A stretch of 64,000 nucleotides of DNA, from the NCBI GenBank assembly GCA_916613615.1, contig OU744725.1, forward strand, positions 10,088,708 through 10,152,707, given 5' to 3'. The stretch's first letter is position 1. Every line of letters begins with the position of its first letter. The translations under genes and the position numbers were made by a program. The notes beneath the pieces were generated by a model. That model made no database searches and was not told where the DNA came from. It saw only the letters and a program-made list of their open reading frames with translations. Positions 12,855 through 24,966 of the stretch are shown here, one piece after another. The stretch is from Steromphala cineraria (taxonomy: Eukaryota; Mollusca; Gastropoda; Trochida; Trochidae).

Positions 12855-13205
12855 TTATGCCCCTGAATCTGAGATTCCGGGGTATAATGTTTTTGCATTG
12901 TCCCTCTGCCTGTCTGTTTGTCACAAAAAACCTTGCTTATAACTTGCGATTGCTTGGGGTTAGACCTTTGATGTTTCACTTGTACATCTATCATGATAAG
13001 ACGTTTCAGATGAGATCATAACTTTTGACCTCGTGACCTTGGCGCTGCAAGCACTTTTGAAAACCTTAACCTTGTCCATAACTTCTGATTGGATAAAGAT
13101 AGACCTTTGATATTTCAGAAATGTCTCGGGTACATATTGACACAAAAAAAACATTAATAATTTTCTTATATCTGGGGGCATCAGTGTTAAACAAACACAT
13201 CCTTT
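12855..13205 (-). mobile_element. Non-autonomous repeat ending in a GGGGGCAT hairpin (old copy)
   Basis: One end reads TATGCCCCTGAATCTGAGAT with a short CCCC...GGGG inverted repeat. The other reads CTGGGGGCATCAGTGTTAAAC. Between them are GACCTTG/CCTTTGAT phrases. The same element in the opposite orientation is at 24967-25515 and its unit B copy is at 49354-49695. Only short chance frames occur inside. Confidence 0.65.
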
Positions 13206-14344
13206 GTAATAACTGTTTCCCTAAAAAGCATCAACTTGACATTTTTAGTTCTTTCTATGGATTAAACAAATGTAATATTCAACAAAATTAAATCAAGTTC
13301 TTATTTGAAGTTAATTTCACCCAAACTGAAGAAATTTTATCATGAAGGAACAAACACTTTTAATACTTAAAACACATTTGGACCCTTGATTTGAAAACAC
13401 AAAATCCCAAACTAATCAACATCTTTATTCTATATAAGGGAACATAAGCATCACTGTTTTATAGCATCATCATTTAAGATTTTGTAGCAGTTAACATAAA
13501 TAATCTCAGAGCACAACATCATCTAAAGTTATTGTAAGTCCATAAGATTATGAACAAGATTTTATTAATGGGTATTTCTTAACCTACAAACATTAAAGCC
13601 AGGGAAGCACAATTATTGAAATCAGTTGCTTCTCTTTGTGTTGAAAAAAAAAGATAAAACGTTTAATTAGTTATAATGCCAAGAATATCGTTTAACACCA
13701 TTTAAATTAGTTTGAACCACTGTTCATATTCACTCTCTGCTTTGCTGCAATCGATCAAATGGTTTAGTTGTTGTGCGACGTCACAAACCATTTTTCTGAC
13801 TAATACAGTAGAGTACAAATGATGGACAAACACAAAATGATAGCTGGTGTTGCTTTGTTCAATTTGTCACTTCTCATAATCGATTTCTCTATGTACTTAA
13901 AAAATACTTAATATGAAAGTGATCAAGGATATAATGTAACAGGTCACATTTCGTATATCAGAGCTGTCATGTTGTAGCTTGATTAATCAGGTACACGTTG
14001 GACATTTGATTAGTAATGTCTTGTTGCTTATCAAATTGATCGGTCATGCCAGAAATATGTATCAATAATGACTTGAAAACTGAAAAATAATGTTAATTTT
14101 AGAACCCAGGGTGGGATACAGTTACTCAATTTATGTGACGTGCTAAACTGAAATTGCTGACTGTGTTACCAGTATACTGTCAAGGAATACTGATCCAAGC
14201 TGTTTTGGAATACGAGCACTTCAGGGATGCTTGAGGGAGATGCAAGAGTTGTCAACTAAGCGGAGTCGTTAAATCAGTTTATAAAGATTTAGTCACTTCC
14301 GTATGCTTTAGGAAAACTAAATGATCGACTTGATTTTTCACTCT
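13206..14344. other. Duplicated non-coding stretch
   Basis: Pairs with B 49696-50880. No credible coding frame; contains a T-rich region and a single CGACGTCAC-type site near 13778. Nothing else supported. Confidence 0.45.
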
Positions 14345-15655
14345 GAACATTAGGTCAGCTTGATGGAATATTTGCGAATCATTATAGAAAAAACAAAACA
14401 TCTAAGGCGCTTGATCATTAATAAGGTAACTAAGTATGAACAATAGTTCATTAATATAGTATTGGCGACTTTCATACATGATGCATGTCAAGAGACTAAA
14501 TCCACCAACCAGATCATATAAAATGATATTGCGAGCCATATGTTTTTATGAAGGATTGTCTTTGTTTTACATGGTCATCTCATAGCATTTACGTGCTTAG
14601 TTTGACCTTCTTACACTTTCCCTGTTAAGAACGTAATACAAACAATCATGAAAAAACAGTTCTCTGAAATAGACTGCAGACATAGAGGTTATGAAGCTTA
14701 CAACAACAAGAATATAGCGTGTGCAATAAACCTGACATCAAAGGAAAATCCTGATTGCAGTCAAAAAGATCATTTGTGAACAGTATGATATTCTTATAGT
14801 TTCCTTTACTTTAACGTTCCCATTAAACATGTTCCACAAACAACGTGGTGTCATTGACTGAGTCAAAATTTGTTGTTGGTAAAATAAAATCTCTAGATGA
14901 TAAAATAATGCTCAAAGTCAAAATAAGGATCGGCATAAGTATCTCAGATCTTCAAAGTTTCTACGAAACTAAACTCATTGCTGGCAGTTGATCGTCTTTC
15001 AGTACACTTAAAGAAAAGACAGTAAAAATAGTTTTTTGTTTACGAAGAACATCTTTGATGATTAAGACCATAAATCTTGAAATACTAAATTTAAACTTAA
15101 TCAGCTTGTTGTAAGTTGAAATGCTAACAGTGTTTTCCATCAATATTAATTAGCAATAAGTGTGACATTGTGTTGGTAAAGGTCACTCACATGTACATGC
15201 AGATTGTCGGTTGGAGTCAATTGTTATATGTTTCAACGTTTCATGTGTCCCCCTTACTTTATCGAATCGGTTTCTTCGGTTAATGTCCGACTTGCATGTC
15301 TGGACTTTATTTGTTAATTACACAAAAACAGTTCCCAGTGCCACTTTTGCAAGCAGCTGATCAAGTGCCTCCAACGAACTCTACTGTTGAAAAATTGATC
15401 ATGAGTTCTTGTTTATCTCAGTATTTTTCTTTGCTGAACTTGTTTGCATTCGAGGGAGATCATGTGTGAAACCTTTTTCACTTTGAACAACAACATACTT
15501 TTATTATAAATTAACCAAGGGAAAGGAAACGTATGAATTACTATATGACAAGCATCCAGCAGTAGCAGGGATAATGCTAGACCACGATTGGTTCATCTTC
15601 CTCACAGACCTCAGAAAGTCAGTTCCCAAACTTACTGATATAAGCCTTGCTGTAA
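14345..15655. other. 1.3-kb segment present in A, absent from B
   Basis: Unit B passes directly from the equivalent of 14340 to that of 15660 (at about 50880). The edges share a short CACT sequence, more in keeping with a microhomology deletion in B than an insertion in A. No terminal repeats, target duplication or gene were found. Confidence 0.55.
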
Positions 15656-16639
15656 ACACTTGACTCTTCTGTGTTTGTTCTCTAGCTTACGGAAAGTCAT
15701 AATCCAACCAAGTCCTTTACAAAACTACATCGGACTAAATAAATTCCGCTTTTCTGTAGAGGTCCATCAACTGAAACATTTGGAAAGAAACAGTATAGCG
15801 TCTGTAAGTGCAGATTGATATATTTTACTTTATTTTCACGTTTAATCAATCAGTGCAAGTATTTCAACACTGAAAACAACCTGGAAAATGATTGTTTGAA
15901 AATATTTGACAAACTTGATTTATCAGTCAGCACAGGCATAAAAAAAGCGTCAGTGATTTACTTAAGCAGATAACTAGATAGCAAACCTGAAAAGTCAAGC
16001 GTCGACAGCAAGGGTAAAATTAGTCAAGTCCGCAACTGGGTTTTTTATCTTTGAGTAGGAAGATAGATTGGGTCACGATTATGCCGATCTGACACGAATA
16101 AATATTGTAGTAGATCTTTGTGATCGTGGCACATTATATTTTTTCTACTTTTTTACCGTCCTGTTACGTTTCCATACGCTCTTACCCACCGTTACGATTT
16201 GATATCCGATCTGTTACGAATATTTTTGCAAACTCTAGCAATAACTTAATTGTTAGAGTGAAAAAATGTCATAGTTGTTCCCGGGAGTTTCTAGCTACAA
16301 AATATTGATCCATGTTAGGGAAACAAATTATGTTATCAGATTCATTACATTTAACCTGAAGCATAAGGCATATGTTTTCCCGTAATCTTCTACAAATTGA
16401 AATTGTATCTCATGATCGAAGCTAAATAGCATTGCGACTAATAACCCTAATAACATCAGTTTCAATACGAAAAACTAATATCACCTTTGCTCTATTGGTT
16501 CAATAGCTGTCTGACATTTACATTAGTATAGTGTTCTATGTATGACATACCTTAGTTTGACCTACATGTATATTAGTTCAAATAGAGTGATTATATATGT
16601 GGTATACTATCATTTATAATCTTATTTTCAAGCTTTATC

Positions 16640-16727
16640 ATTAACATTATTCTCATATTCTTGTTTCTGTCAATATCGCTGATTTTAATTCAAAGGAGCC
16701 ATACAACTCTACAATGAAGACGTTATG
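16640..16727 (+). pseudogene. Broken copy of leader-peptide exon
   Basis: Counterpart of the intact exon at 51887-51982. Here the start codon has become ATT and an 8-bp net deletion in the second half shifts the frame into TGA. The splice donor ATG|GTAAGC and the hydrophobic core (LIFLFLSI) are still visible. The candidate second exon is at 17149-17196. Confidence 0.35.
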
Positions 16728-17148
16728 GTAAGCTTTTTGGTCCGATTTGTAACTCATTAACAAGCCCAAATCGAACCAAAGTTCGGATATTTAGCATGGG
16801 CAAATTTCAAAACGTACATGTACTTAGAGAGACCATAATGTTTTCATCAAAGATGGCCGCTTAACATATAAAGAAAAATCTATGTCATGAGACACTCGCA
16901 TGTCATTTGGCTTTAGGTGCAAACTTGATGTTTAAACTAAAACCCTACAAATGATATAGATTCAAATTAACACAAGTACTTTTCTATTCATGGAGTTTTT
17001 ATTTCTATTAATAACTGTGTTAAGATAACTTTACAACACCGGAACAAGGAAATTCAGGCACTGTATGAAGTTGATGAAGAAAATGATTTACATCCGATTA
17101 TGTTATGTTGTTCACCTTCGTTTTTTCTAAATTTCTCTCCATCACAGA

Positions 17149-17196
17149 ATAGCTTTATCATATCCTACACACCACACAGCAGATTCCGAACTTAAA
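17149..17196 (+). other. Possible short second exon (unit A copy)
   Basis: Preceded by a good polypyrimidine acceptor (TTTCTCTCCATCACAG). In phase 0 it encodes NSFIISYTPHSRFRT and a stop. The unit B copy (52381-52428) encodes the same residues with two silent third-base changes. A different phase stays open longer in B but is frameshifted in A. The exon assignment is inference. Confidence 0.22.
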
Positions 17197-17199
17197 ATC

Positions 17200-18867
17200 T
17201 CACGCCATCAATTGAATCCCGATACATGTACAAAAACCTCTTTGCCTCGGTTTTACATGATGCAGGAGACATGAACCATAAATCTATCGTAATATAAATC
17301 TCTGAGAGAAATTACCATTCCACTGTTCAATACCTTCATCTTGAAATATAAGAAACCACGATTTCTTTAAACCTCAAATAATTGTCGAATAATAGTAGCA
17401 ATTACCATGCGTTGGAAAATGAAATATTTTACCAAAAGATAGTTTTGAAAATAATGTACAATTTTTGACATACCTGTCTTGTCTTTTAATGACGTTGTTA
17501 ATGCTAGTCCCTTTTATAAGAACATTTGTACATGGACAATGGAAAGAAAGTATTTTTGTTCTTACATCAAATATTTTTTTCAAGATACATCAAAGATACA
17601 GGTTTTCCCAATGGAGCTCATTAAGGACCAAAATAGACATAGACATAGACATTTTCCCCTTGTTTCCAGTTATTGATTTGAAAATGTCTCATTTCTTATA
17701 ATCAATACATGTAAGTAATAAGTGCATAAATCAATGCAAATTAAAATATCTATATGTGGATTTGCTAAAAAGCTTTTCTCATTTTTTTGTCTAAGAACAT
17801 TTTTTAAGTTTGTGCAAAATAACGGTACTCTTGTACATAATTATATAAATTTATTTATAGTTACAGAAATTGAGACGTTATTGTCATTGGTTGAATATCA
17901 TGCAAGATCTGACTGTGCTTCAGGATAAATGGTGAATGAATTGGCGTTATATATCAGTAATCTCTGAGTTTTGAGTACAAATAGCGCCGAGAAAACCTTA
18001 TATCATCAAGGGCGATTTTTTGTCCTGATGAAAGGTTGAATTTTACTTATGATCGTCATTAGCTTTTGGGTCGTTACAAAAGATGAGAATGTTTCCTTCT
18101 GGACATGGAAGATCCAATATTTTCCTCCGATAATTAGCCTCGTTCATATGACATCTATCACAATCCAATGCTTAAAATAAAATTGACTTGAGTACGTTTT
18201 GTTTAATATGTATGTATTATGAAGATAAAGAATTGACCGGAGGAACAGTTGTACATCCTACTAACTAACTTCGAGTGATACCAGTTTAAAATTTAAAACA
18301 AAATGCCTGTGATACACACAGTGTGCGTGAAACCTGCTAATGAAGAATGAAAGTAAGGAGAAATGCGTTTAAATGTGAAATTGCATCTACTTCAAAACAG
18401 AAACTTATTGATATCTCTTTTACATTGTATATACTTGGAAAATATACTGCTTGTTAAATGACGAAAATATTACCCACAGCATTCTCACTTGTTTGACGCA
18501 TTTACGTGACGACCGATGGTGAACAAAATTATTCGCTTATATAGATAAAATTATCTATTTTAATTTTGATACAATGACTTCTGATATCCAAATTCAAGGT
18601 GTGTCGATATCTGATAATCTTTGTAATATTGAATTTGTAATCATCTGAGCATATCAACAAATTCAAAAACAATTATTATTTCTTTTCCACCAATCATTAG
18701 CTTTTTCTAAATCTACTTTGAAAAAAATGTGCAACTATAATATAATGAACAACTATTTGCAATTTCCTGTCGCGGTGTAAAAATGTAAAAATGTTTGCTT
18801 ACCCTCACTGCTATGAGCATTTATTGAACTGTTCAAATATTCTTCAAATGATTCCATAGGAGGTAAC
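17200..18867. other. Duplicated non-coding stretch
   Basis: Pairs with B 52430-53937. Short frames such as 17722-17928 are not preserved in B. A stretch of about 140 bp near 18350-18490 is missing from B. Nothing functional recognised. Confidence 0.45.
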
Positions 18868-19110
18868 AGTTCGTGGATCACAAGGTTGTAGTGGGTAGCG
18901 TTCTGGCTTTTCACGCTAATGGGTCTGGGTTTAAACCCTATGGAGACATCAAAATCGTTTTACCTGGATCACGGCAGTGGGCAAGGCACTTTATTCTCAT
19001 TGCACACAGTTTATATGTGTACCTGAAAACATGATGTACATTGTCGCCCTTAGTGCTTTAGAGCTGTTGTTGTCCTACTCAATGATGACGTACATGTAAT
19101 CACAGTTTAT
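18868..19110 (+). mobile_element. tRNA-derived SINE (unit A copy)
   Basis: Begins with a tRNA-like module: A-box-like GTAGTGGGTAGCG, a central TGGCTTTTCACGCTAAT and a B-box-like GGGTTTAAACCC, followed by a body with GGGCAAGGCACTTTAT, a phrase common in SINE bodies. The tRNA arms no longer fold as a tRNA. The unit B copy at 53938-54150 shows the insertion predates the duplication. Confidence 0.6.
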
Positions 19111-20699
19111 AGTCATGAGAACTACAAATATTGTGACTTCATAATGTCATATTGACTGAAATTACGTCACTGTTGATTCATCTTGGCAAATATAAGGAAA
19201 ATTATTACAAATGCTTGTGCAGTATATTATTTATCAGTTAATCACAGACTCATAGAACCAAGCAGCTGACATGGTCGAGCTATATCCCCCAAAAATGGCA
19301 CATTATATATCGATTGTATTCGAACATATTGCAAATTCGTACATATATGTTCACTTTTCATGTAATTCGTGTAAACTGACAAAATAAAATTCAAGCCAAG
19401 GTATGAAATTATTCTTTCAGGATCTCCATGATCATTGATTTCATAAACCGAAAGAGAACATAATTATAATACAAAAATTTACTCACTTATATATTCTTTC
19501 AAAAGTGTTTTACCCAAACGCGGTAACTTGTACATGGATATTTCCAATCTAAATATGCATTAACATTAAAAGTAGATAAAAAAATACAAGGTTGACTTTA
19601 TAGGCTATTTGGTTTGAATTTGAAACTGTTTCTTAACCGAGTCATCCCTTCTACCAACCTTTGAAAAATAACTATAGACGTTTTGGACCAGACAGGAGTT
19701 TTGGCCCCTACAAAAGGGCACTTTTATTCAAAATTGTCAATCATGACACACCTTCATATGAGTATATATCTCGATATCAAATTTGATGAAAATGTGATGA
19801 TGAGTTTGGAAGAGTCGAAGAGGACTTTGTAACCATTTCTAAATTCATCAAAATTGTTATTCGTGACTCATTATTACATGATTCTGCATTTTCCCTAGGA
19901 ATTAGAATTAAATTGTTGATTAGTAACAAAGTTGAGAGCCGGACATAAATGTAACGGGCGTACCCATTTGAAAGACCCTGCAACTTCGTTGGTGCGGGGG
20001 ATAAAAATTGCTCTGTAATTTGAGTAACAGAATGCTTTTAGTTCAAACAAGTGACCTCGAGGTCATCCATTAAAGTAAACTAAAATGTTTCTGAGAACAG
20101 CGACCCCTCCGCATGCTCCCTTGAGAGAATGTTAATGTTTAATTCGTGATCACTGACAATGATTTATGGACATCAAATGGTTCTATCACGTTCTATTATC
20201 TATCACGTCAGCATATTTACATTGTGAGCAGTAAATCATCCTTTTTTATTTTCAAAAGGGAAAAAGATCAGCACAGAAAAGCGTTTAATCATAATCAGGT
20301 AATGTTTAGGCAAAGTAAAGCCATTCTAGTGGCGGATTCTGAATTTTACTTTGAAAAACGAACACCTCTTTTTTCTTAGTATCTGTATCTGAAGCTTTTT
20401 AAACACTATGATAAACGGGATAAATGTGCTCACAAATACAATTCTTGAAAAGTGAGCGCTTTGGGATTTAACATGTGTTTATTTCAGTAATTTAACACGT
20501 AGATGTTGAAATCTAAAAGAAAATATATGGAAAATGGAAAAAGGGGTCAAAATGAAGATGGAGTTGAGGTGAGGTGATTTGGTGATGAACGCAGCTACCA
20601 AGAATATTTACATACATTGCGGCTGCAAGTATTTCCGCAGGGAGAAGTCGGCAAAAATATTTTTTGTTTGCTTCATATTTAATTGTGTGTGGTCAATGT
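19111..20699. other. Duplicated non-coding stretch
   Basis: Pairs with B 54151-55809. Contains only frames that are interrupted in one copy. No gene, repeat boundary or RNA recognised. Confidence 0.45.
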
Positions 20700-21235
20700 G
20701 GTTACCTCCTTAGTAGGGGCCACGGCGGGTCCGTTATATATTAAGAAACCCAAATACGTAAGGAGTCTGTCAAAAACAGTTCAGCATTTTATTCCTCGAG
20801 TTTCTGCGGAAGAAGATAAAAAAAGGTAAGACTAGTTTTCCTCAGAGGCCACAGGATCCCAATATGTAGTATAAAGGCGATGTGGTTCAAGAAATTCAGA
20901 ACTTGAAACAGCTCAAACATGCCAAGAAAATGTCAAAGGTTTTAACGGGGTGACCCTTACTTGAGTACGAAGGCCTTTTAGGGGCCATGGAGCCACCAAA
21001 GTACTGAATTAAAATCTTCATTAGTTAAGGGGTTCACAAGATTTCAGTTTTCTACTCATTTTGTTTCTGAAGAAGATGAAAAGAGGTCTTTAGGGCATGG
21101 TCCCTGTGGCCTTTATCAGTCTGAACACAAAGTTTCAGCTTTCTCGGCCTTACGTTTCTGAAGAAGGTGAAAATAGAATTTTAGGGCGTGGCCACAGGGC
21201 CACCAAAACTATAAATTATAATCCTTAAAGTATTA
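20700..21235 (+). repeat. Molluscan-type repeat with internal ~110-190-bp period
   Basis: Successive phrases AGGGGCCAC...AGGAGTCTG...TTTCAG(C/T)TTTCT...GTTTCTG(A/C)(A/G)GAAGA recur three or four times. The unit B copy is 55810-56520, where the element also keeps its end (GGACGAACGGACGGA then CATGTCATAAGACCATC). An inverted relative lies at 3525-3970. Non-coding. Confidence 0.6.
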
Positions 21236-21239
21236 TTTG

Positions 21240-22290
21240 TGATGTGCCATGGTCAATTTTGTTTGTATTGTATTTTTCTTACCTGATTAAAATTGAGGTT
21301 CGATCAACATTATCTGTCTCTGTTGGTAGAAAATGTAGTAAAGATCGCAGATGAAACATAAAGGTTAATCAAAGGGATATGGTTGTTTTGTGGAATGAGG
21401 CCCAGAGTAGGTATTAATTAGGTTTATTCGTGTGTATGGTCAGGGCTAGTCAATACAGATATATTGCTAAATATTGAGTTTGAATTTTATCTTCGAAATG
21501 ATAATCGCATTTTACACAAATGTAAAGCATTAGTTGGACATCTCGATAATAAAAAGAACATATACTGTACTCAGAACAATAAGTTAAGTGTCACTTATTT
21601 CGATTGAGTATACTTTTTCAACAAGTGGTTGGAAATTAAATCGAATATGTTTTATGGCATAAACAGCTCCTTTTACATTGGTGCAGACAATAGTAATTGC
21701 CATCCATTGGTCTCATTCGTGCTTGGCGACAAGCTAACACCCGTTTCGCATCAGGACATGTCCAACCAAGCTATCAGTGTGGTGTTGTGATGATATATAT
21801 ATATGGAAGAATATAACCTATTGCGAAGGTTATGCAAAATAATCATCACTTCATGAAGGTTATACGAATCGTGCCTGCTGATTAGATGAAAGTTGTGTCA
21901 TGTGAACATCAAAACTTTTTTAACAATGTAGCATTGCACAGTGATGAAACTCTATAACACTGTTTTCAGAATTGTGTATATCACTGTTTTCAGAATTATC
22001 TTTTGAAAGTGTGTATATTAAACTAAATATTCATTCCTGAGTTTAATATTTGAGTTAAATAAGTCAGAAAGTAAGAACATCGTAAGAAAATCTTTTCCAA
22101 CAAATATATTTATGTCAGTGAACTAACATGTGGGAAGCGACAATAATGAGGATTAGGACATGTTATATAAAGTCAAAACAGCTTAACGTTTAGTTTTTAA
22201 ATTAAAACTTTCCTTAAATTTCAAAATCAGAATTTATAAGAAATGATTTTCACACACAGAGAAAAAAATTGTTAATAACTAGTAGTGACT
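21240..22290. other. Left flank of the Harbinger insertion
   Basis: 21240-21820 has no match in B, which carries 2 kb of other sequence there (56520-58520). From about 21820 to 22251 it pairs with 58530-58938. No coding frame. Confidence 0.5.
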
Positions 22291-22294
22291 GGAT

Positions 22295-22400
22295 GGGCGT
22301 TCTCACGGTGCGATCTGTAGTAACAACATGTAGCTCGCTACACAATCGAGATGTGAGAACCCCGTCATCGCAACGATTTCCAGTCTTAAACAACATGTAG
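22295..22400 (+). repeat. Harbinger left terminal inverted repeat
   Basis: Pairs with the right end at 30255-30329. It also folds on itself: GTTCTCAC at 22299-22306 is mirrored by GTGAGAAC near 22352-22360, with CGATCTGTAG and CTACACAATCGAGAT forming the inner arm. Confidence 0.8.
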
Positions 22401-22538
22401 GACGTGAGTCGCAGAAAATAGAGCATGTCCTATTTCCTACGACAAATCGCATTCTCTCAGCCAATAAAATGCCTTGAATTGATCAGCACGAGTTACCTCC
22501 CTTGTTCATCATGGAGAACAAAACAAACAAGTCCCGAC

Positions 22539-22701
22539 CACAGGGACTTGTATTGCTAATAAAAACTGTTCCTAGTAAGAATACATGTACTTGAATACGA
22601 TAATCGCCTATTACTAATAATACTCAGTATTATTAGTAATAGGCGATTATCGTATTTATTCTAACTAGGAACAGTTTTTATTAGCAATACAAGTCCCTGT
22701 G
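22539..22701. mobile_element. Foldback MITE, hAT-like, with 8-bp target duplication
   Basis: A 163-bp, almost fully palindromic element. It starts CACAGGGACTTGTATTGCTA and its right arm is the reverse complement over the whole length, except for about 10 extra bases (ACATGTACTTG region, 22583-22594) in the left arm. The 8-bp sequence GTCCCGAC flanks both sides (22531-22538 and 22702-22709). An 8-bp duplication and CA...TG ends are typical of the hAT superfamily. Removing the element plus one GTCCCGAC joins the ATG at 22511 in frame to the MADF exon, so this is a precise insertion in coding sequence. Confidence 0.88.
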
Positions 22702-23068
22702 GTCCCGACTGGATTTCCAGCGAGCTGAGACCGAGATGTTTATTTCCTACTTTCTGTCACAAGAATGCTTGTGGAATCTACAACATTCTAACTACTCTAA
22801 AAGGGAAAACAGAGTGACCGTGCAGTCCATGATTGCAAAACAGATGGCCTGCCATGGTCGCGAGATGACAGGTAAAGTACGGCTATGTCAAAGTGACCTG
22901 CAGACGACATGTGCTTTTGTTGTCGACTTCATTGTTTTGTTTTGATTATCACTGTTGATAGTTAACGTAAATCAAGGTGAAATGCATCTTACATTGTGGT
23001 TATTATTTTAAGCAATTTCCTTTACCTCATGCAGACTGTTTTGTGTAAAAAAAAATAGTTTGTTATAC

Positions 23069-23272
23069 TTACTTCAACAGAAATCTGCTATAATTTAGAA
23101 TAAAATCACTGACCATTTGAATTGCAACACACAAGGCATCATGTATTGCATTTCCTGCTCCAACTGCGGTAACGAATAAATTGGCCAGTCCGCCCATTAC
23201 TTCAAAACAAGATACAACGGACATCGTCAGGACATCAAATCCAAGAATTCCTGCAAGCCCATCGCCGCTCAT
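23069..23272 (-). CDS. Hypothetical ORF, hydrophobic/Gly-rich, divergent from C2H2 ORF
   Basis: ATG-initiated frame of 67 codons with a Gly/Ala/Val-rich, largely hydrophobic middle (e.g. SVVSCFEVMGGLANLFVTAV) that could be a membrane segment. A possible splice donor, CAAATG|GTCAGT, occurs at about codon 54, so only the first part may be exon. It is transcribed away from the zinc-finger ORF at 23434 with 161 bp between. No family recognised; absent from unit B. Confidence 0.3.
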   Translation of the reverse strand: MSGDGLAGILGFDVLTMSVVSCFEVMGGLANLFVTAVGAGNAIHDALCVAIQMVSDFILNYSRFLLK

Positions 23273-23279
23273 TCAACTC

Positions 23280-23420
23280 CAAGCTCTGTGACGTCACAAT
23301 GCTACGAGTCACGCTCGTTGCTAAGGCACCAGACAACGTCAAGGACGGATTACGTCACGAATAAACGGTTATTTTTATATCTGAATACAGTCCAACCTAA
23401 CGGCCTGAATTTGATGTAAC
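23280..23420. promoter_or_regulatory. Possible bidirectional promoter with CRE-type sites
   Basis: Between two divergent ORFs lies a short GC-richer interval with TGACGTCAC at about 23289-23297 and TTACGTCACG at about 23350-23359, resembling CREB/ATF sites. There is no clear TATA box. Regulatory function is inferred from arrangement only. Confidence 0.3.
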
Positions 23421-23433
23421 AACTACCAACATC

Positions 23434-23859
23434 ATGACCTCCATCACTTGTATTCTATGTGGGATCAAAGTTTCTAGTTTCGCGTCCCTAAGAAGACATA
23501 CAGTCAACAAGCATGCCGCCACTATTGCCACCTATTTCTGCCCGAAATGCAACAATGGTTATTCACGTTTAGACGTGTATAGAAGACACATCCTGAAAAA
23601 GCACGAAGATACCACTGTACCCGACCCCGTCGTGGACCGCAAGCCCTCCACTCCAGCCGCTTCCGATCTATCAAAACAGAAGGATACCGCAGAGACCGCA
23701 AGTAAAAAAACTACAGTCTCCGACAAGCCTACCTTTAGGATCGTTTCAAAACCCTACTTGAAAACCACGACCCGCAAAACCACGATCTTGGATGGTTCCC
23801 CCCCTTTTAACTTATTCAACTATGGTTCATACCCTAGTCTACCATCCCGCATCCTTTAG
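23434..23859 (+). CDS. Two-finger C2H2 zinc-finger protein, 141 aa
   Basis: ATG-initiated. Finger 1 has Cys6, Cys9, His22 and His27; finger 2 has Cys36, Cys39, His52 and His57. Both follow C-x2-C-x12-H-x4-H and are joined by a short linker. Residues 60-115 are a basic, Thr/Lys/Ser-rich low-complexity tail, and the C-terminus (about 125-141) is Pro/Tyr-rich. Codon use and GC are much more gene-like than the surroundings. It lies in the long intron of the Harbinger MADF gene, same strand, with its own upstream CRE-like interval. A second frame after the stop (about 23859-23950, FYSVPSAAYPHRGKR) hints that the original protein ran on and was frameshifted. Likely nucleic-acid binding; possibly another mobile-element gene or captured host gene. 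Confidence 0.6.
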   Translation: MTSITCILCGIKVSSFASLRRHTVNKHAATIATYFCPKCNNGYSRLDVYRRHILKKHEDTTVPDPVVDRKPSTPAASDLSKQKDTAETASKKTTVSDKPTFRIVSKPYLKTTTRKTTILDGSPPFNLFNYGSYPSLPSRIL

Positions 23860-24966
23860 TGGATCCGAATTTCTACTCAGTACCGTCAGCCGCCTACCCT
23901 CACCGTGGAAAGCGCCATCAGACCAGAATAAAATCCTGGATAATCATATTATTAGGCTAGTCATTACACTGTCCTATTATGTTTTTGATTTGATACGGAA
24001 ATTAATTGGTACAATTTATTAATTAGAAATTAAATGTTACAGGATTTGAATATAATAATAAATATTGTACTGTAGGGATGTTTTAATCATTGTTTTATTT
24101 TTTACAAAAATATTTAAGACCAAATGGTATAAAATACCATCATACCATAGATAAAATTTTAAAACACAATAAATGCCTGGTATATATTTAATATTATTCA
24201 TATTTCTAAATGTTATATGCAGACTACATGTATGTTATGATATCATTTCCAATGTGTCTTTCAATTTTGAATATCTGTAGTAATTCTACTGTACAGTAGC
24301 TGTTTGTAAAACATGCATCAGTTCGTGTGATCATAGGTAATTTTATTTTGCATGAAGAACAATAGGTATGCTGTTCTATTTTCAAATTATTTCTTCAAAT
24401 AGCCTACATGTGCAATATTTTCCTAACTAAGCGCTGCTCCATCACAAGTATTGTTTTCATCATTATTGCTGAACATTTTCTAAGTACATCTATATATGAC
24501 TCCCTCTATTTTGTTTATGCATTTCAGTTGAACTTTGCGAGTTTGAGAACCTATTATGGACGTGAACTCAGAAAGATCAACTCATCAGAGAAGAATGGAG
24601 CAGGAGTTAATGAGGTCCTCCATTCCACCTGGGAATTCTTCCCTCTCCTTGACCCTTTTTTGAGATGTCATGTCCAGCAGAGGCAGTCATCAAGCAACAT
24701 GGTAAATAAGACATAATTTTCAAATATCAGTATTACATGTACCTGGAGACACATATCCTATCCATAAGGCAACAGAGGATATCATTCAAATACATCTACC
24801 TGTATCTTTATTTGATATTGTAGAAATTTTGATTCATTAGATTATCAATTACCTTCTACCAGTTGTAACACATATTTGACAAAAATAGTTAGGGAAATTT
24901 GAATTTTTTGAAATAAGGAATAATGTTGTATTTCTTCATTTACAGCATATGATATCAATGTGAACA

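Noticed and set aside
23860..24022. Continuation of the C2H2 protein in another frame
   Set aside because: Codon use remains plausible but needs an unproven frameshift; noted within the C2H2 entry and not called separately.
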